Under the pieces are notes generated by a model, which saw only the letters and a list, made by a program, of their open reading frames with translations, was not told where the DNA came from and ran no database searches. Shown here one piece after another: positions 52,532-64,000 of a stretch of 64,000 nt of DNA. The DNA lies in NCBI GenBank assembly GCA_905250115.1, contig CAJNOI010000002.1:750771-814770 (forward strand), in the 5' to 3' direction. The DNA is from Adineta steineri (lineage: Eukaryota > Rotifera > Eurotatoria > Adinetida > Adinetidae). The position numbers and the translations under genes are program-made. Numbering within the stretch: the first letter of the stretch is position 1; every line of letters starts with the position of its first letter.

Positions 52532-53293
52532 TTATTTGTCTTGTACTTCAGGAATAATTATACTATCATCACGATCGAATATTGGTCGTCCAATAGATTT
52601 TTTACGATAATTCTCATTGAAAACACCACGTGCCCAAGCTAATGTTTCATTACATACTTGCATAGCCCAATGTGCTTTACGAGGTTGTACAAGCCAGTCA
52701 GGATCATTTATAATTAAATCAAGTGTTTGTGCAACTTTATACCACTCGACAAGAAGTTGACCATTTATAACCATTTCTCCACCATGTGAACGAATATATG
52801 AAATAATTGAAGATAATGTTGGAAATTTTCGTGTTCCATTTGTTTTAATTTCAACAATAGATTCTGTTGCACGTAAAACCATTAATAAAGCTGTTTTTGT
52901 TATTGTTGTTGCTAATTTTACTTGTTTTAAATCATCGTTATTCAGGTCAAGCATACGATTAAATGTACGTTTTAGATCAGAAAAATTTTCACTTAAATTA
53001 TCTAAATTAAAATTGCCAGTTTTAGCAAATAAAAGTTCATGTTGAAAAGATTTAACATGATCAGCTTGTATTTCAACAGATTCTATAACGACAGCTTCTC
53101 GTTTATCAGCTACTGGAATATCAAATGCATATTGTCGTAGTTGTTCATTTTTTTTAAGTTCTGTATTCTGACGAAGTTGATCAGCAAGTGCAAGAACATG
53201 AAACCAACGACTACGAGCAAATTTAGTTGTTTGTTTATCATTAGGAATTGAATGATCATGATTGTTATTTGATATTGTTGATACTTTATCCAT
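52532..53293 (-). CDS. Orphan alpha-helical protein, 253 residues
   Basis: Intact single exon with the same A/T-ending codon use as its neighbours. Start MDKVSTISNNN follows an acceptor-like TTATAG by four bases. Predicted largely helical with amphipathic runs (FHVLALADQLRQ, VKLATTITKTALLMVLRATESIVEI), no membrane segment, no signal peptide, and a Trp-rich C-terminal part (DPDWLVQPRKAHWAMQVCNETLAWARGVF). I recognise no family. It is convergent with the MscS-like gene (200 bp between 3' ends). Confidence 0.6.
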   Translation of the reverse strand: MDKVSTISNNNHDHSIPNDKQTTKFARSRWFHVLALADQLRQNTELKKNEQLRQYAFDIPVADKREAVVIESVEIQADHVKSFQHELLFAKTGNFNLDNLSENFSDLKRTFNRMLDLNNDDLKQVKLATTITKTALLMVLRATESIVEIKTNGTRKFPTLSSIISYIRSHGGEMVINGQLLVEWYKVAQTLDLIINDPDWLVQPRKAHWAMQVCNETLAWARGVFNENYRKKSIGRPIFDRDDSIIIPEVQDK

Positions 53294-54976
53294 TTTCCTA
53301 TAAGAAATAAAACGAGCATTAATAGAATTTAAAATACGATTATATCAAGTATAAAAGACATAAAACGAAGTAATCAAATGTCTTTCTTTTTGATTTATTA
53401 CTCACATGTTTTTCTTCTTGTTTTCGTCTTCGTAAGTTAAACTTTCTGGGTATACGTTCGATACTGTTTGCTCTCGAGTAGGTTATGCGATACACTCATA
53501 ACCCTTATATATATTTCTTTTCCTTCTTTTCTTTTTTCCTACACGAAAAGTATTTATTAAATACTACAGAACAACTATTTTTGTTATTGCTACTATTGCA
53601 TTAGACAATGCATCAATACATTTATACTCAGCTTCCTTAGTCTGTAGGACGAGAAAAAATAAGACATTGTTGTATTTTATATAACTTTGGCGAAAAAAAA
53701 CGCTCTTTCCTGTTAGGTTTTTATTTTCTATACTGTGTATACGAGTGGTAGGTCAAAGCACTACATGTGGTTATCCGCAAACTGAGAAGATATGCTAATA
53801 TGTGAACTAGATTTCAATCTATAAAATGTAAAACATAATATTACTAGCCTATTTATATATATTAATTAGTATTCTTAGATAATATTTCATAGAAGATAAT
53901 AGGTCATAAATAATCATATTACAATTGTTTCTAGCTCAAATAGAGAATAATTACGTTACATTATTTCTGATCTTTACTTCCAACTGTCATAAATTTTATA
54001 TGGGGTAACTAAAAGAAAAAAAAAAGATGAAAAAATGATTTACGTAATTTCGATTTTGGTCAAATTACACTATAGCATTGCTTTGCCCTTAAAGCATAAA
54101 TACAGACGTCTTATGTGATAAGGAAAGAAAAAAAGAATCAAACATTATTGCTATTTATCGATTGACTCATGTTCTATTTCATTGGTAGCTTCATGATTGT
54201 AAAGTTTGTATATGATGCCTATTTGCCGTTTATTATTTTCAATGACAAGATGTATATAGAGAAGATAAAGAAACGTGCTTGAGAGATATGAGAAAATGTC
54301 AAAGATAATAACGTCGATTAATGCTAAATAAAACATCTCAAAATAAATCTTATTTGAATAAAAGAATAGTTTTGATAATAATCAATTAGGTATATAATGC
54401 AATAATAAAAATCTGATTAAAGTTTCTAAAACGTTATTAAAATAAATAAACAATATAATAGATTTTACTACTTGTGAATAGATTATTCAATAATAAATTA
54501 AACTAACGTGATGTAAGTAATTATGATAAACTAGAGAACATGATAAAAAAAATAAACAAAAATGATTTCAATTTGAAACAGATCGACTATGATGCTATGA
54601 GAGAATGTTTTATTTTCTTATAAAATTGAGAATAAAATTAGTATAATTAGTTTTAATTTCAATTCTACAGTACATTTGGTTGATATCAAAATTTGCTATT
54701 AATAAATTCTGATCATCATTGCAGTTTTTAATTGTATAATAATGAAAGCTATCATTTACTGACTCATGAAGTGTACGGCCAATAAACTCCATGAAAACTA
54801 TATAAATATATCTTATCCTTCAATTACCGATATACGCATGCAGGATGAAATAAACAAGAAAGAAAAAGATGCACTTGAGTGATTTTTACTCATTGGATTA
54901 TTATTATTGCTATTACTGTCATATTATCATTTATTTATCAGCTTTTCGACAACTAACTCTTTCTAAGAAAAATACA
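53294..54976. other. Intergenic, 1.7 kb
   Basis: AT-rich and without a supported gene. The last 100 bases hold an in-frame upstream extension (from 54869) of the next gene, judged less likely than the inner ATG. Confidence 0.45.
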
Positions 54977-55525
54977 ATGGGTTCAGCTGCACATAAACAA
55001 AAACATGCAGGAGGTCAACCACAAGTTGCTGGACAACAACCTCCTCCACAACAAATGCCCATGCAACAGGGAAATGTTCAGCCTGCACCAGTCCAACAGC
55101 CAATGCAGCAAGGACAAAATTTTGCTCCTCAACAGCAACCGGGTATGGCTCCAGTGCCCCAACAACAACCAGTTATGGTTCCAGTTCCTCAACAGCAACC
55201 AGTTATGGCTCCAATGCCACAGCAACAACAACCGGTTATGGCTCCAATGCCCCAACAGCAACCAGTAATGGCTCCAATGCAACAACAACAACCAGTGATG
55301 GCTCCAATGCCACAACAACAACAGCCAGTTATGGTTCCAATGCAACAACAACAACAACAACAGCCAGTTATGGCTCCAATGCCCCAACAACAACAACCAG
55401 TTATGGCTCCAATGCCACAACAACAACAACCATTTATGGATCCTCAGCAACCTATGATGATGTCTAACGCACCTCAACAACCACCTCAGATGTTCTCACA
55501 GCCAGCTCAAGGTGGTTATATGTAA
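54977..55525 (+). CDS. Gln/Pro/Met tandem-repeat protein
   Basis: 182 residues from MGSAAHKQK. An upstream in-frame ATG at 54869 would add a 36-residue hydrophobic, Tyr-rich extension of doubtful value. The centre is about ten copies of a 10-14 residue unit, QQQ(Q)PVMAPMP, with variable Gln number. The flanks are also Gln/Pro/Gly-rich, ending QPAQGGYM. The Met-Gly start could allow N-myristoylation, but the context after it is weak. No folded domain. Such sequences are likely disordered and prone to phase separation; cellular role unknown. The repeat is replication-slippage prone, so length will vary between copies. Confidence 0.7.
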   Translation: MGSAAHKQKHAGGQPQVAGQQPPPQQMPMQQGNVQPAPVQQPMQQGQNFAPQQQPGMAPVPQQQPVMVPVPQQQPVMAPMPQQQQPVMAPMPQQQPVMAPMQQQQPVMAPMPQQQQPVMVPMQQQQQQQPVMAPMPQQQQPVMAPMPQQQQPFMDPQQPMMMSNAPQQPPQMFSQPAQGGYM

Positions 55526-55889
55526 TAACTCGTCTATCTAGATCTATAAAATATTATGTAACTTTCTTTTCTCTACTTATAACTGCATATATACAATTAT
55601 TTATTGTTACATAGAAATCATTCATTTAATTCAAACGTTTTCTTCTGTATTTATCTATCTGTATATAAAAATAGAAAAGAAAAACAATATTACATAAAAA
55701 TGTTCTGTTTATGACAAATAAAATCAATTTCAAATAAATCTTTTGCATATACTATCAGCATTGTTTTCAAAATTTGATATTGTTTGATCGACTTGAAGCC
55801 ATAAATAATACACACTTATAGTAAAAACATTTTTGATAATAAAATAAATAAAAGAAAAATTGCAAATAATTAACTTGAGATAATTATAA
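55526..55889. other. Short convergent intergenic spacer
   Basis: AT-rich; no feature seen. Confidence 0.45.
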
Positions 55890-56391
55890 TTATAATGTTG
55901 ATAAAATTTTGAGAAAAGAAAAGAATAATATGACACCAGTTTGTCCAACACCAAGTATAAAACAAAAAAATGGTTTTATTTCCACTGATGCAGCATAGAA
56001 TATAGCTGAAAGAAGTGCACCTAAAAGTAAAAATTGAATCAATAATATTTCTATTCTTTCAAAGATATATAGATCTGCTTACTAGTAAGAGCTGATGGAA
56101 CAATTGGTGTAATGATTCCAGCTAAAGCAATAAGTACTGCATACCATCGTCCAATTTTATGACTTCTCAATGATATAATAGCAACTACTGTAGCAATTAA
56201 ATGTACAACTATGGATGTCATAAAGCACCAAAGAAAGATTTCCACCCATATATCTAAATTAGTAATAGAATTTATTATCAAATAAAGAATAATACTAGTC
56301 TACCTCCAAATTCAACTAGACGATGTTTTGGTGTTAATTTTAATGAATCAAGAAATCGTTGAAATGATAGCTCTTTTACTAATTGAGGCAT
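55890..56391 (-). CDS. TMEM170: TMEM170 family membrane protein
   Basis: Exons 56304-56391, 56083-56253 and 55890-56020 give 129 residues in frame, near the 130-145 of TMEM170A/B. Three hydrophobic segments are visible, with family landmarks: WVEIFLWCFMTSIVVHL (family WYGVFLWALVSSLFFH), then LRSHKIGRWYAV (family LRHHKYGRF), then GIITPIVPSALTS, and the end LGVGQTGVILFFSFLKILSTL (family GTGQT...SFLRILATL). TMEM170A shapes ER tubules and nuclear pores in mammals. It is divergent from IFT80, with 220 bp between start codons. Confidence 0.9.
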
Positions 56392-56611
56392 TCAAAATAT
56401 TGTTTATTTAATGTGACGGAGTATGTATAAATTATTCCTATATTATTTTATTTTCTTCCTATTCTTTTTTATTCGATCAATATGCAGCCAATCATACAGT
56501 TGATAGTATTCTTTGGAAAGGCTTTTACTAAGTAACATTCTTTAATAATGGTAATACTGTTCATTATTGAATAATTATATAGGTTTCGCTCAGATATAGT
56601 TTTATTGAACA

Positions 56612-59600
56612 ATGCGTTTAAAATTTACATTTCCATCAACACTTCAACATACTGATCGTGTTGATTGCGTTGGATGGATGTCAGCAGATGATTTGTATTC
56701 AGTAGGAGAAGATCATATTATATACAAATATAATATTATACAAAATGAAACGATTAAAATAGCTGAATTAGCACAAGATATTTATGCATTAGATATGCAT
56801 TGGTTACCAAAAGGAGCAAGTGTTAGTAGTGGTGGACAAGGATCAAGTACAATTTCAGGTGGAAAACGTATAATTGGATCAGATCTTTTTGTTCTAACAA
56901 CAAGCGATGGTAATAATTACCTAAATATTTTTCTCTATAATCAAAAGTATTTGAATTTAATTTTTTAGGTAAATTTTGTTTTATAAATAAAACTGGACGA
57001 ATAGAAAAAAGTGTAGAAGCACATCGTGGTGCAGCTATTTGTGTTCGATGGAGTCCAGATGGCAGTCAATTTGCAACAGGTTATTTTCCTTGTATAGTTT
57101 TCTACTTTTCTTCACATGAAATTTAATTTTCAGGTGGAGAAGATGGTCAAGTTCGAATCTGGGCACGATCAGGCATGTTACGTTCGAATCTTGTTCAATT
57201 AGGTGAATTTTGTTTTATTATCATTATTTACTTATTGTTAAATGTTAATATATTTAGCAACACCTATATTTTGTGTATGTTGGTCGGCTGATAACGATGC
57301 CGTACTTTATTGTGCAGGAAAACATCTTGTTATAAAACCACTTTCACCTAATTTAAAACAAAATTCAGTATAAAAATTTTAATAATTAAAAAAATAAAGT
57401 TCATGTATTTTTTCTTGTTCAATTTAGTGGAAAGCACATGATCAAATTATTTTGAAATGTGATTGGAATACAGTTAATAATTTAATTATATCTGCTGGTG
57501 AAGATTGTCGATATAAAGTAAGTCCTTTTTTATATTATTCGTTCTTTTTTGTTTAATTTAATATATCATTTATATAAAGGTGTGGGATGCTGTCGGTCGA
57601 CCATTATTTGCTAGTCATACTTTTGATTATCCTATTACAAGTCTTGCATGGGCACCAGATGGTTCAAATTTTGCTGTGGGTTCTTATAATACAATACGTT
57701 TATGTGATAGTGCTGGTGTATGTATTCGATTTAAACTGCTTTAAGAAAACATAGATTTGCCAGTATTCAATGTGAAAGATATAGATGATATCAATTGAGT
57801 AATGATCAGTTTTATGCTAATATATTATCACTCTTGAATTCAACAATCAAACAATTTAATAATATTCGAACTCTGCTTAACTAAGATGTTTTAAAGTAAT
57901 CTGCGTTTATTAAGTCTGAGTTGAAAATTTAAAAAAAAATACTAATCAAATACTCACAGATTTTATTTTTCCTAATAAACATTTTGATCGATGCTCTAAT
58001 TAATATGAATACAATAATATTTGTTCTATTCTAGTGGTGTCATTCAGTAGAAAAACCTAAAGATGGTAGTATATTTGGTTTATCATGGTCAAATGATAGT
58101 ACACAATTAGCATGTGGTTGTGGTACAGGTCGAGTTGGAATTGGACATATTATTGAACGGTAATGATTTATTACATTTGATATCAAGAGAAAAAAAAACA
58201 TAATTATATTTATATTTTAGTCGTATCGATTGGCGTCATTTAGAATTTGTTTTAACTGATTCAAAAGTAATAACTGTAAGCAATTGTGAAACAGAATTAA
58301 AAGATAAAATAGAACTTAAAGATCGTCTTGTTAAAATGTCTGTTGGTTTTGGATTTTTAATTGTTTTAACAAGTAATCAAGGTTTAATTTATAAGTAAAG
58401 AAAATAATTAAATAAGATATATATATAAATTGATTCTTATCTAAATTTATTCAGTTGTAAACAATTAGGTCATCCGGCTCTCTTTGATTTACGTGATATG
58501 TCAATGAGTTTAATTGTTCAAGCAGAAAAGTAAGACAAAAATTATGAATAAACTCATGTCTTTTTTGTAAATTAATTCATATAGATATTTTCTTCTGTCG
58601 GATGGAATTAATATTTCTATTTACTCATATGAAGGTCGTCTTGTTTCAACACCTAAATTAATATCATCGAAATCTGATTCAATCAATATTAATACTGTTT
58701 CGATTAGTCCTGATACTGTTGCTGTTCGTGATGCTACAGATACAAAATGTAAATAACATTTGAAAGTTTTTCAACTATTTTAATCTATCTAATTTAGCGA
58801 TTATGCTGTATGATATCAGTGGTAAACCGATTGGTGATGGAAAATTAATATCTCATGCTGTAAATAACAATATTTTGTCTAGAATTATATTTATTGTCTT
58901 TTGTAGCATGAAATAAATCATTTAGCGCTTGACCAAATGGGTTCAGCTAATGAACGTAAACTTGCATTTGCAGATAAATTTCAAGATTTATTTCTTATGC
59001 ATGTTCGTGTAACGGGACAAACTCAACGATTAAATCATCAACGAATTCGAAAACTTTGTATATTTTATTTCAGTATATTTCTTTTGAAAATCATTCATAA
59101 ATATATTTTTTGTAGATACTAATATTGGTAGCTTTCGATGGAATGATCAAAATGGTATGTTAGCAGGTATGGCTGATGGTAAACTCAATATTTGGCTATA
59201 TCCAAATGTTGTTTTTATTGATCAAAGTTTAGTTGATAAAACAACATATCGAATTGAAACAAAGTAAATTTATAGATAATTATATATATCTAAATTATTT
59301 TGATTATATTAGTGATTTTGGTAAAAATCCATCAATCTCAGATTTTCTTAGTTGTCAAATAACAATTCGTAAATCAACAGGTGCACTGATTCAATGTGCA
59401 ATACCTATTTATTATGAACTTTGTCTTGCTTTACTTGATGCAAATAGAGCTGAAGAAGCTTTACAATTATGTCAATATATTTCTGTAAATATAAATATTC
59501 GAAATAAATAAATTAATAATAATGATTTTTATTTAGGATAATTCTATTTATGCATTGATTGCTGTTATATCATTACATAATCGAGATTTTGATTCAGCAG

Positions 59601-60318
59601 AAAATGCTTTTGCACAATTATCAAATGTAAATATAAAATATTAACAAAAATCGGAATATTTTACAAAAACTAATTTAGACTGAAATGGTTTTTTGTTTAC
59701 AAAATCTACGTTCAATTTCATCAAAAGAAGAACGTGAAGCTGAACTTGCATTACTTGCTGGTGGAAATTTACATGAAGCTGAAGGATATTATTTACAAGG
59801 AAATAAACCACTTCATGCTATTATGTTACATCTTAACGAACATAACTGGGATAGGTTTGTTTCTAACCTCGCTCAAAAAATCGGAAAAATCAGTACAGAT
59901 ATCTGGAATTTTCTAGTTTTTGAAGACCAGTAGCGTGTCGAACAAGTTGAATACTATTATAATTCATCCCGTGAGATACGCCACTGGCCTTCAGAAACTA
60001 GGAAACATTAAACTCATTGATACTTTTAAATAGGAATTATCATCTCTTTTGTTTTCTAGAGCAATTGATTTAACCCAACGACATCCACAATATTTAGACA
60101 TAGTTGTAGGTTATCGACAAAAATATTTAAAAAATTATGGTGGTGGTAAAAAAGAAACAAATCAGAAATATATACAAGCAATGAAAACTGTTAGTTATAC
60201 ATTTTTGTAATTAAAACATACTTATTGTCTTCTTTAGGTTGATATTGACTGGAATCGTATTGATGCAAAACTTCGAAAAGAACTTGGCGAAGATAGTGTT
60301 CTTAGAATTCTCGAATAA
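56612..60318 (+). CDS. IFT80: Intraflagellar transport protein 80
   Basis: IFT-B complex subunit needed for cilium assembly. Eighteen exons from 56612-56909 to 60238-60318 were joined by hand; every phase closes, giving 787 residues (human IFT80 has 777). The N-terminus [22 protein letters not shown] opens the first WD40 propeller, with clear blades such as [41 protein letters not shown] and [17 protein letters not shown] second propeller follows, then a TPR-like helical C-terminus ([53 protein letters not shown]). Two introns are long: 57718-58034 and 59855-60059. The next gene starts 150 bp downstream on the same strand. Confidence 0.96.
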
Positions 60319-60468
60319 ACATCTCTTCTTTTTCATATTTTAAGAAAAAGAACATTATTGTATAGTACATTTTTTTTTCATCTTAATATTTTCGAATACA
60401 TTTATCTAAGGGCAACAAGGAAACGAAATATTATTTCTCATCATTCGTTTTAGATAAAAATTCTAATA

Positions 60469-63400
60469 ATGAATAGTAGTACTCGACGTCGTACAAAAGT
60501 TAAAAGTTCATCAACAACTTCAACAAAGTTTGTTTATTTATTTATATAATATGCGGAATTTATTCTTAATTATTTAGAGATCGTGTATCAATTAATGAAC
60601 CATTCATTCCAACTCCATCTCGACAAGGTTATTTAAATGATCAAACTGATTTTACATTAGATCCATCATTAATATTTGATCAATTACCACAACCATTTCG
60701 GTTTGTTTAAAACTAAAGTGAAAATAAACGAAAATTTTTTCTTGAAAATTTCTAGACGAATAAATAAAATACTTGAATCAATATTTGATGATGCATGGAC
60801 AATCATTGAACAACGTGAAAAACAACGTCTCTCAGAACAAGCAAAATTTGTATCAGCTCAACATACATCATCAACAATCATAAATGTAAGATCATTTTTT
60901 TTAACCATATATATATTCCCCTTTTTATAATTAGACTTCAATACCTATTTCACTTATCGGTAGTCATATTTCTGGTACTTTATGTTTTTTCAATGGTACT
61001 CAAAATGAACAATCATATCTGGTTTGTTATGATAGTCAAGTTGATGAAATTATAAATCAAATTCCCATTGATAATTCATTCAAACAAATGAATGTATTCA
61101 AAAATGAAGCATCAGTAAAAAATACAATTTATTTTTTAAGTATCATTGATAAATTAGGTATGTTTGAAAAAAATCTTGAATATTTTCTAATATATTAAAT
61201 TGAAGGTTATTGGAAAATGATTGCATATAAAAATCAACAATATTATCTTCTATTCACACAATATGAAACAGACGTATGAAGAGAAAAAATTTAATTATTA
61301 ACTTAAGAAAATTTTCTTTTTCTATAGGATGATACTAAAAGACCTACATGTTTAATGACACAAACTGGTTTAAATGATGAATATTTAGCTGTTTCTTGGT
61401 TTGGTAAAATTAAGAATTTTCTTTCATAGAAAAAACGTTTTTTGTAATAAAATTTATATCATTTTAGGTACTAATAATGATTCATGGGTAGAAATATATA
61501 AATTATCGAAAGAACAATGGAAATCAGAAATAACAACTCAAGAACAGGTTTTTTGCTTTAATTAAAATTTATTTTTTTTCTTGAAAATATATTTTTAATA
61601 GTCAATAGCTGCTAGTAAAAATCAAACAGAAGAGAATGTAGTAGAACAAGTCGTAGATAGTGAACCAACATTAATACGTGGCCAATTCTCTCGTCCAACA
61701 TTAGTATTCAAAGCTAAAGTACCTAAATTTAGTCCAGGTAAGGATAAATAGGAGTAATCATTTCGATTTATTTGAATATAATGATCTATAGGAACAAATA
61801 ATATTCAACAATTAATGAAAAATACTGAAAATCTATCGAATATTGGACAAGGAACATCAAATCATTTTTATACACAACAGATTATTGATTTAAAAACAAT
61901 GTTAATTAGAGATTTAATGTTACCAGCAAAGAAGACTGATGTAAATGAACGACCACCAACAATACCTAAAGCAGAACCACCTCCAGCAATGTAAGTATTG
62001 AAGACACAAATGAAAAATGAAATTTAGTCTAACTTCTTTTTTAGAACTCCTCATGTTCTTTTTATTCCAGCTGCAACAGCAACAGGTAAATAAAAATAAT
62101 CATATTTAAAAAATCTACAAAGCGATATTTCTTTACTTCATTGATTTTAGGAGTCAATTCTGTAGCTATCAGTTGGCCTACAACGAATCAATTACTTATC
62201 TACAAAGTTGCTAAACCGGATAATAAAGGAAAAGGTAATCGAATCTTTGTCTCTTTTTCATTTCATTTATACTTTCATCTTTCAGAATCATCCGATGCTC
62301 GTCCTATTTCTATATGGCCATTTTCAAGTCATATTACAAGTTTAACTTATGATTCAAAACATGAACAACTTGCCGTAGCACTTGAATCAGGAAATGTTTG
62401 TATTATAGAACGAACAACTGGTAATAAAATAATATTATTATAAAAAATAATATTTAATTTTTTTCATTAGGTGTAAATGATCTTTCATCCATTCAACATA
62501 TTAGTTCCGTTCCAACTATTGATATTCATGCAATTGATTCATTAGAACGTTCAACAAATACTCATAATCAAAAGAAACAAAACGGGTTTTTTGTTTTATC
62601 TCAAGATGGTAAAATCTATCGAATTAAATTTAAATCTGTATTAACTAATGAAAATAATGATGAACAACAAAATATGATCGTATGTTTTCCTCCGTACGTA
62701 TATTATTATTTGAATTCAATAAATAAATTTATTGATTTACGTTACTTCTATTTTTTTTTAAATAGAGAACAAAGTAAAGATTCATCAAAAATTACTCGAA
62801 TGATGTTTTTTAATTGTAATCCATCAAATTTAGTAAGTCATTTTTATTATTTCTATCTGGGTGAGTTTTAATTCATATTATAAATATTAGTTTTTAAGTA
62901 TCAATGAATTGAATCGTATTTATATAAATGATGCATTAAAATGTACACAATTATGTGAGATTACTTTATCACAATCAGCTACAGACGAAAATAATCCAAT
63001 TCAAATTGCATTTATTGATGATGCACGATCAATTATTATTGGAGGTAATTCTATAAGATAGGATATGTATTCTGAGTATCAAAATTTCTTTATTTAATTT
63101 CAGTTCCTGATAATGAATCATCATCTTTATGTCTTTATCGTGTTCCATTGGAACATTTTCCTTCACTCGAATCCTATTATCCTGAACGTAAACCTCCTAT
63201 TGTCGATGAAGTAGAACCAATTATAGAAACTAAACCTACAAAAACTACAACATCGAAATCTAAACCAGTTGTTTCAGTAGTCGTTGAAATAGATAAAACT
63301 ACTTTATTATTTGATGAAAAAATGAAAGAAACATTTCGTAAAAGGTAATCAATGAAAAAGTTCTTTCGATTAATTTTTATTTTTTTGTTTTGAAACTTTT

Positions 63401-63499
63401 TCTAGACAATCTGATACGTTTGACCGACGTGAACGTTTATGTACTCGTTGGAATGAAATAAAACTTCATTTTAATCCAGTTTATGAGCAGACAACATAA
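60469..63499 (+). CDS. WDR93: WD-repeat protein, WDR93-like (ciliary candidate)
   Basis: Seventeen exons (first 60469-60527, last 63406-63499) join with consistent phases into 710 residues; human WDR93 has 686. The N-terminal part holds a conserved-looking acidic region (FTLDPSLIFDQLPQPFRRINKILESIFDDAW). Weak WD-like strands follow (LIGSHISGTLCFFNG, ISWPTTNQLLIYKV, ITSLTYDSKHEQLAVALESGNV). The C-terminus has a Lys/Thr-rich stretch and ends RERLCTRWNEIKLHFNPVY, reminiscent of the WDR93 tail. Assignment rests on length, layout and that tail, so it is tentative. The start lies 12-16 bases after a TTCGTTTTAG acceptor-like site, only 150 bp after IFT80. Confidence 0.65.
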
Positions 63500-63561
63500 A
63501 AATGAGATAACTTTATTTATTTCACATTAAAATATAAAAAGAAAAAGAAAAAAAATGAAAT

Positions 63562-64000
63562 CTATATTTTGATATTTGCATGCGATTTAATAGGTACTGT
63601 TAAACATGTATTTAAATCGGGATTATTTTCAGCTAAAGAATGTTCTGTATAATATGTAACTAACTCTCCCAATGAACGAAATGATCGATCACAATAAGCG
63701 AAACTATTTCCATCCATATTTGATGCAACAAATCGAAATGCATAATTTTGATTTGGATCACGACCAATACGACAATCATATATAACATTATTATGAACTA
63801 ATGTTAATGCATAAAGACCAGTTGATGATGTTCGTATAAGATAAGTACCTTCGACACATGATTTTAATAATCTATGAGCTGTTTCACGATTAATTGTTGC
63901 TAAATACCATGGTTCATCATTTGGTAAATCAAGAAAACTATTAGAATAAAATCTATAAATAAATCAAAATAATTTTTTTCTTCATACTTATTAATTTCAT
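63562..64000 (-). CDS. C-terminal SH2 domain, PI3K regulatory subunit (p85)-like; 5' part beyond window
   Basis: The last exon (63562-63952) and a 13-nt piece of the previous exon (63988-64000) are present. They encode WYLATINRETAHRLLKSC, the EGTYLIRTSS phosphotyrosine loop with its invariant Arg, LYALTLVHNNVIYDCRI, then FRSLGELVTYYTEHSLAENN and LNTCLTVPIK. The SLxELVxxYxxxSLxxxNxxLNxxLxxP pattern and the SH2 lying at the extreme C-terminus fit the cSH2 of p85. Vav-type SH2 domains look similar but are normally followed by an SH3. It is convergent with the WDR93-like gene (62 bp between stops). Confidence 0.72.

Noticed and set aside
54983..55480. 165-codon antisense frame rich in Leu, Trp and His
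   Set aside because: A mirror of the CAA/CCA-rich repeat on the plus strand; Gln/Pro codons read backwards give Leu/Trp. The sense frame has the better start and ends.

Overview
The window looks like nuclear DNA from a small ciliated invertebrate, most probably a bdelloid rotifer. It is AT-rich and gene-dense. Most introns are 48-65 nt, with GTA(A/T)G-like donors and TTTAG-like acceptors. Many start codons sit a few bases after a 3' splice-site-like sequence, which fits spliced-leader trans-splicing. It also holds two membrane-anchored extracellular proteins, one with kelch repeats and one with a uromodulin-like domain. The species call is inference; the eukaryotic, metazoan, ciliated nature is well supported by the gene set.

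Layout. 1-3256 (-): LDL-receptor-related protein, running off the left edge. 3257-11132: long gene-poor stretch with short G-rich/C-rich hairpins and one GC-rich mini-ORF. 11133-14316 (+): membrane-anchored kelch protein. 15344-16031 (-): four-helix membrane protein broken by a 10-N gap. 17362-17682 (-): ubiquitin-like protein. 18014-19098 (-): GNAT acetyltransferase. 19827-20531 (+): proteasome activator PA28gamma. 21280-23314 (-): Aurora kinase. 23644-24613 (+): ropporin-1-like. 25503-29440 (-): protein with three WRC-like zinc-binding repeats, one intron of which carries a 2.36-kb inverted-repeat element. 29835-30685 (-): OPA3. 31008-33545 (-): UGP2. 35749-37093 (+): condensation-fold acyltransferase-like protein. 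37177-40827 (-): coiled-coil/SAM protein. 41524-42596 (-): RSPH9. 45086-46085 (+): type II membrane protein with a D8C domain. 47918-51037 (+): NFX1. 51310-52331 (+): MscS-like channel. 52532-53293 (-): orphan. 54977-55525 (+): Gln/Pro/Met repeat protein. 55890-56391 (-): TMEM170. 56612-60318 (+): IFT80. 60469-63499 (+): WDR93-like. 63562-64000 (-): C-terminal SH2 of a p85-like protein, running off the right edge.

Functionally this is a mix of housekeeping genes (UGP2, OPA3, PSME3, NFX1, Aurora) and cilium genes (ROPN1L, RSPH9, IFT80, WDR93-like), with adhesion/receptor genes in the left part. For 17 multi-exon genes I joined the exons by hand. In 16 every splice phase closes; the D8C gene also closes but its 5' end is uncertain. 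The Aurora gene closes with an intact HRD motif only if a 2-nt exon is accepted, which is the most unusual observation. The second is the element with two apparently identical 556-bp arms, inserted cleanly into what was a 52-nt intron.
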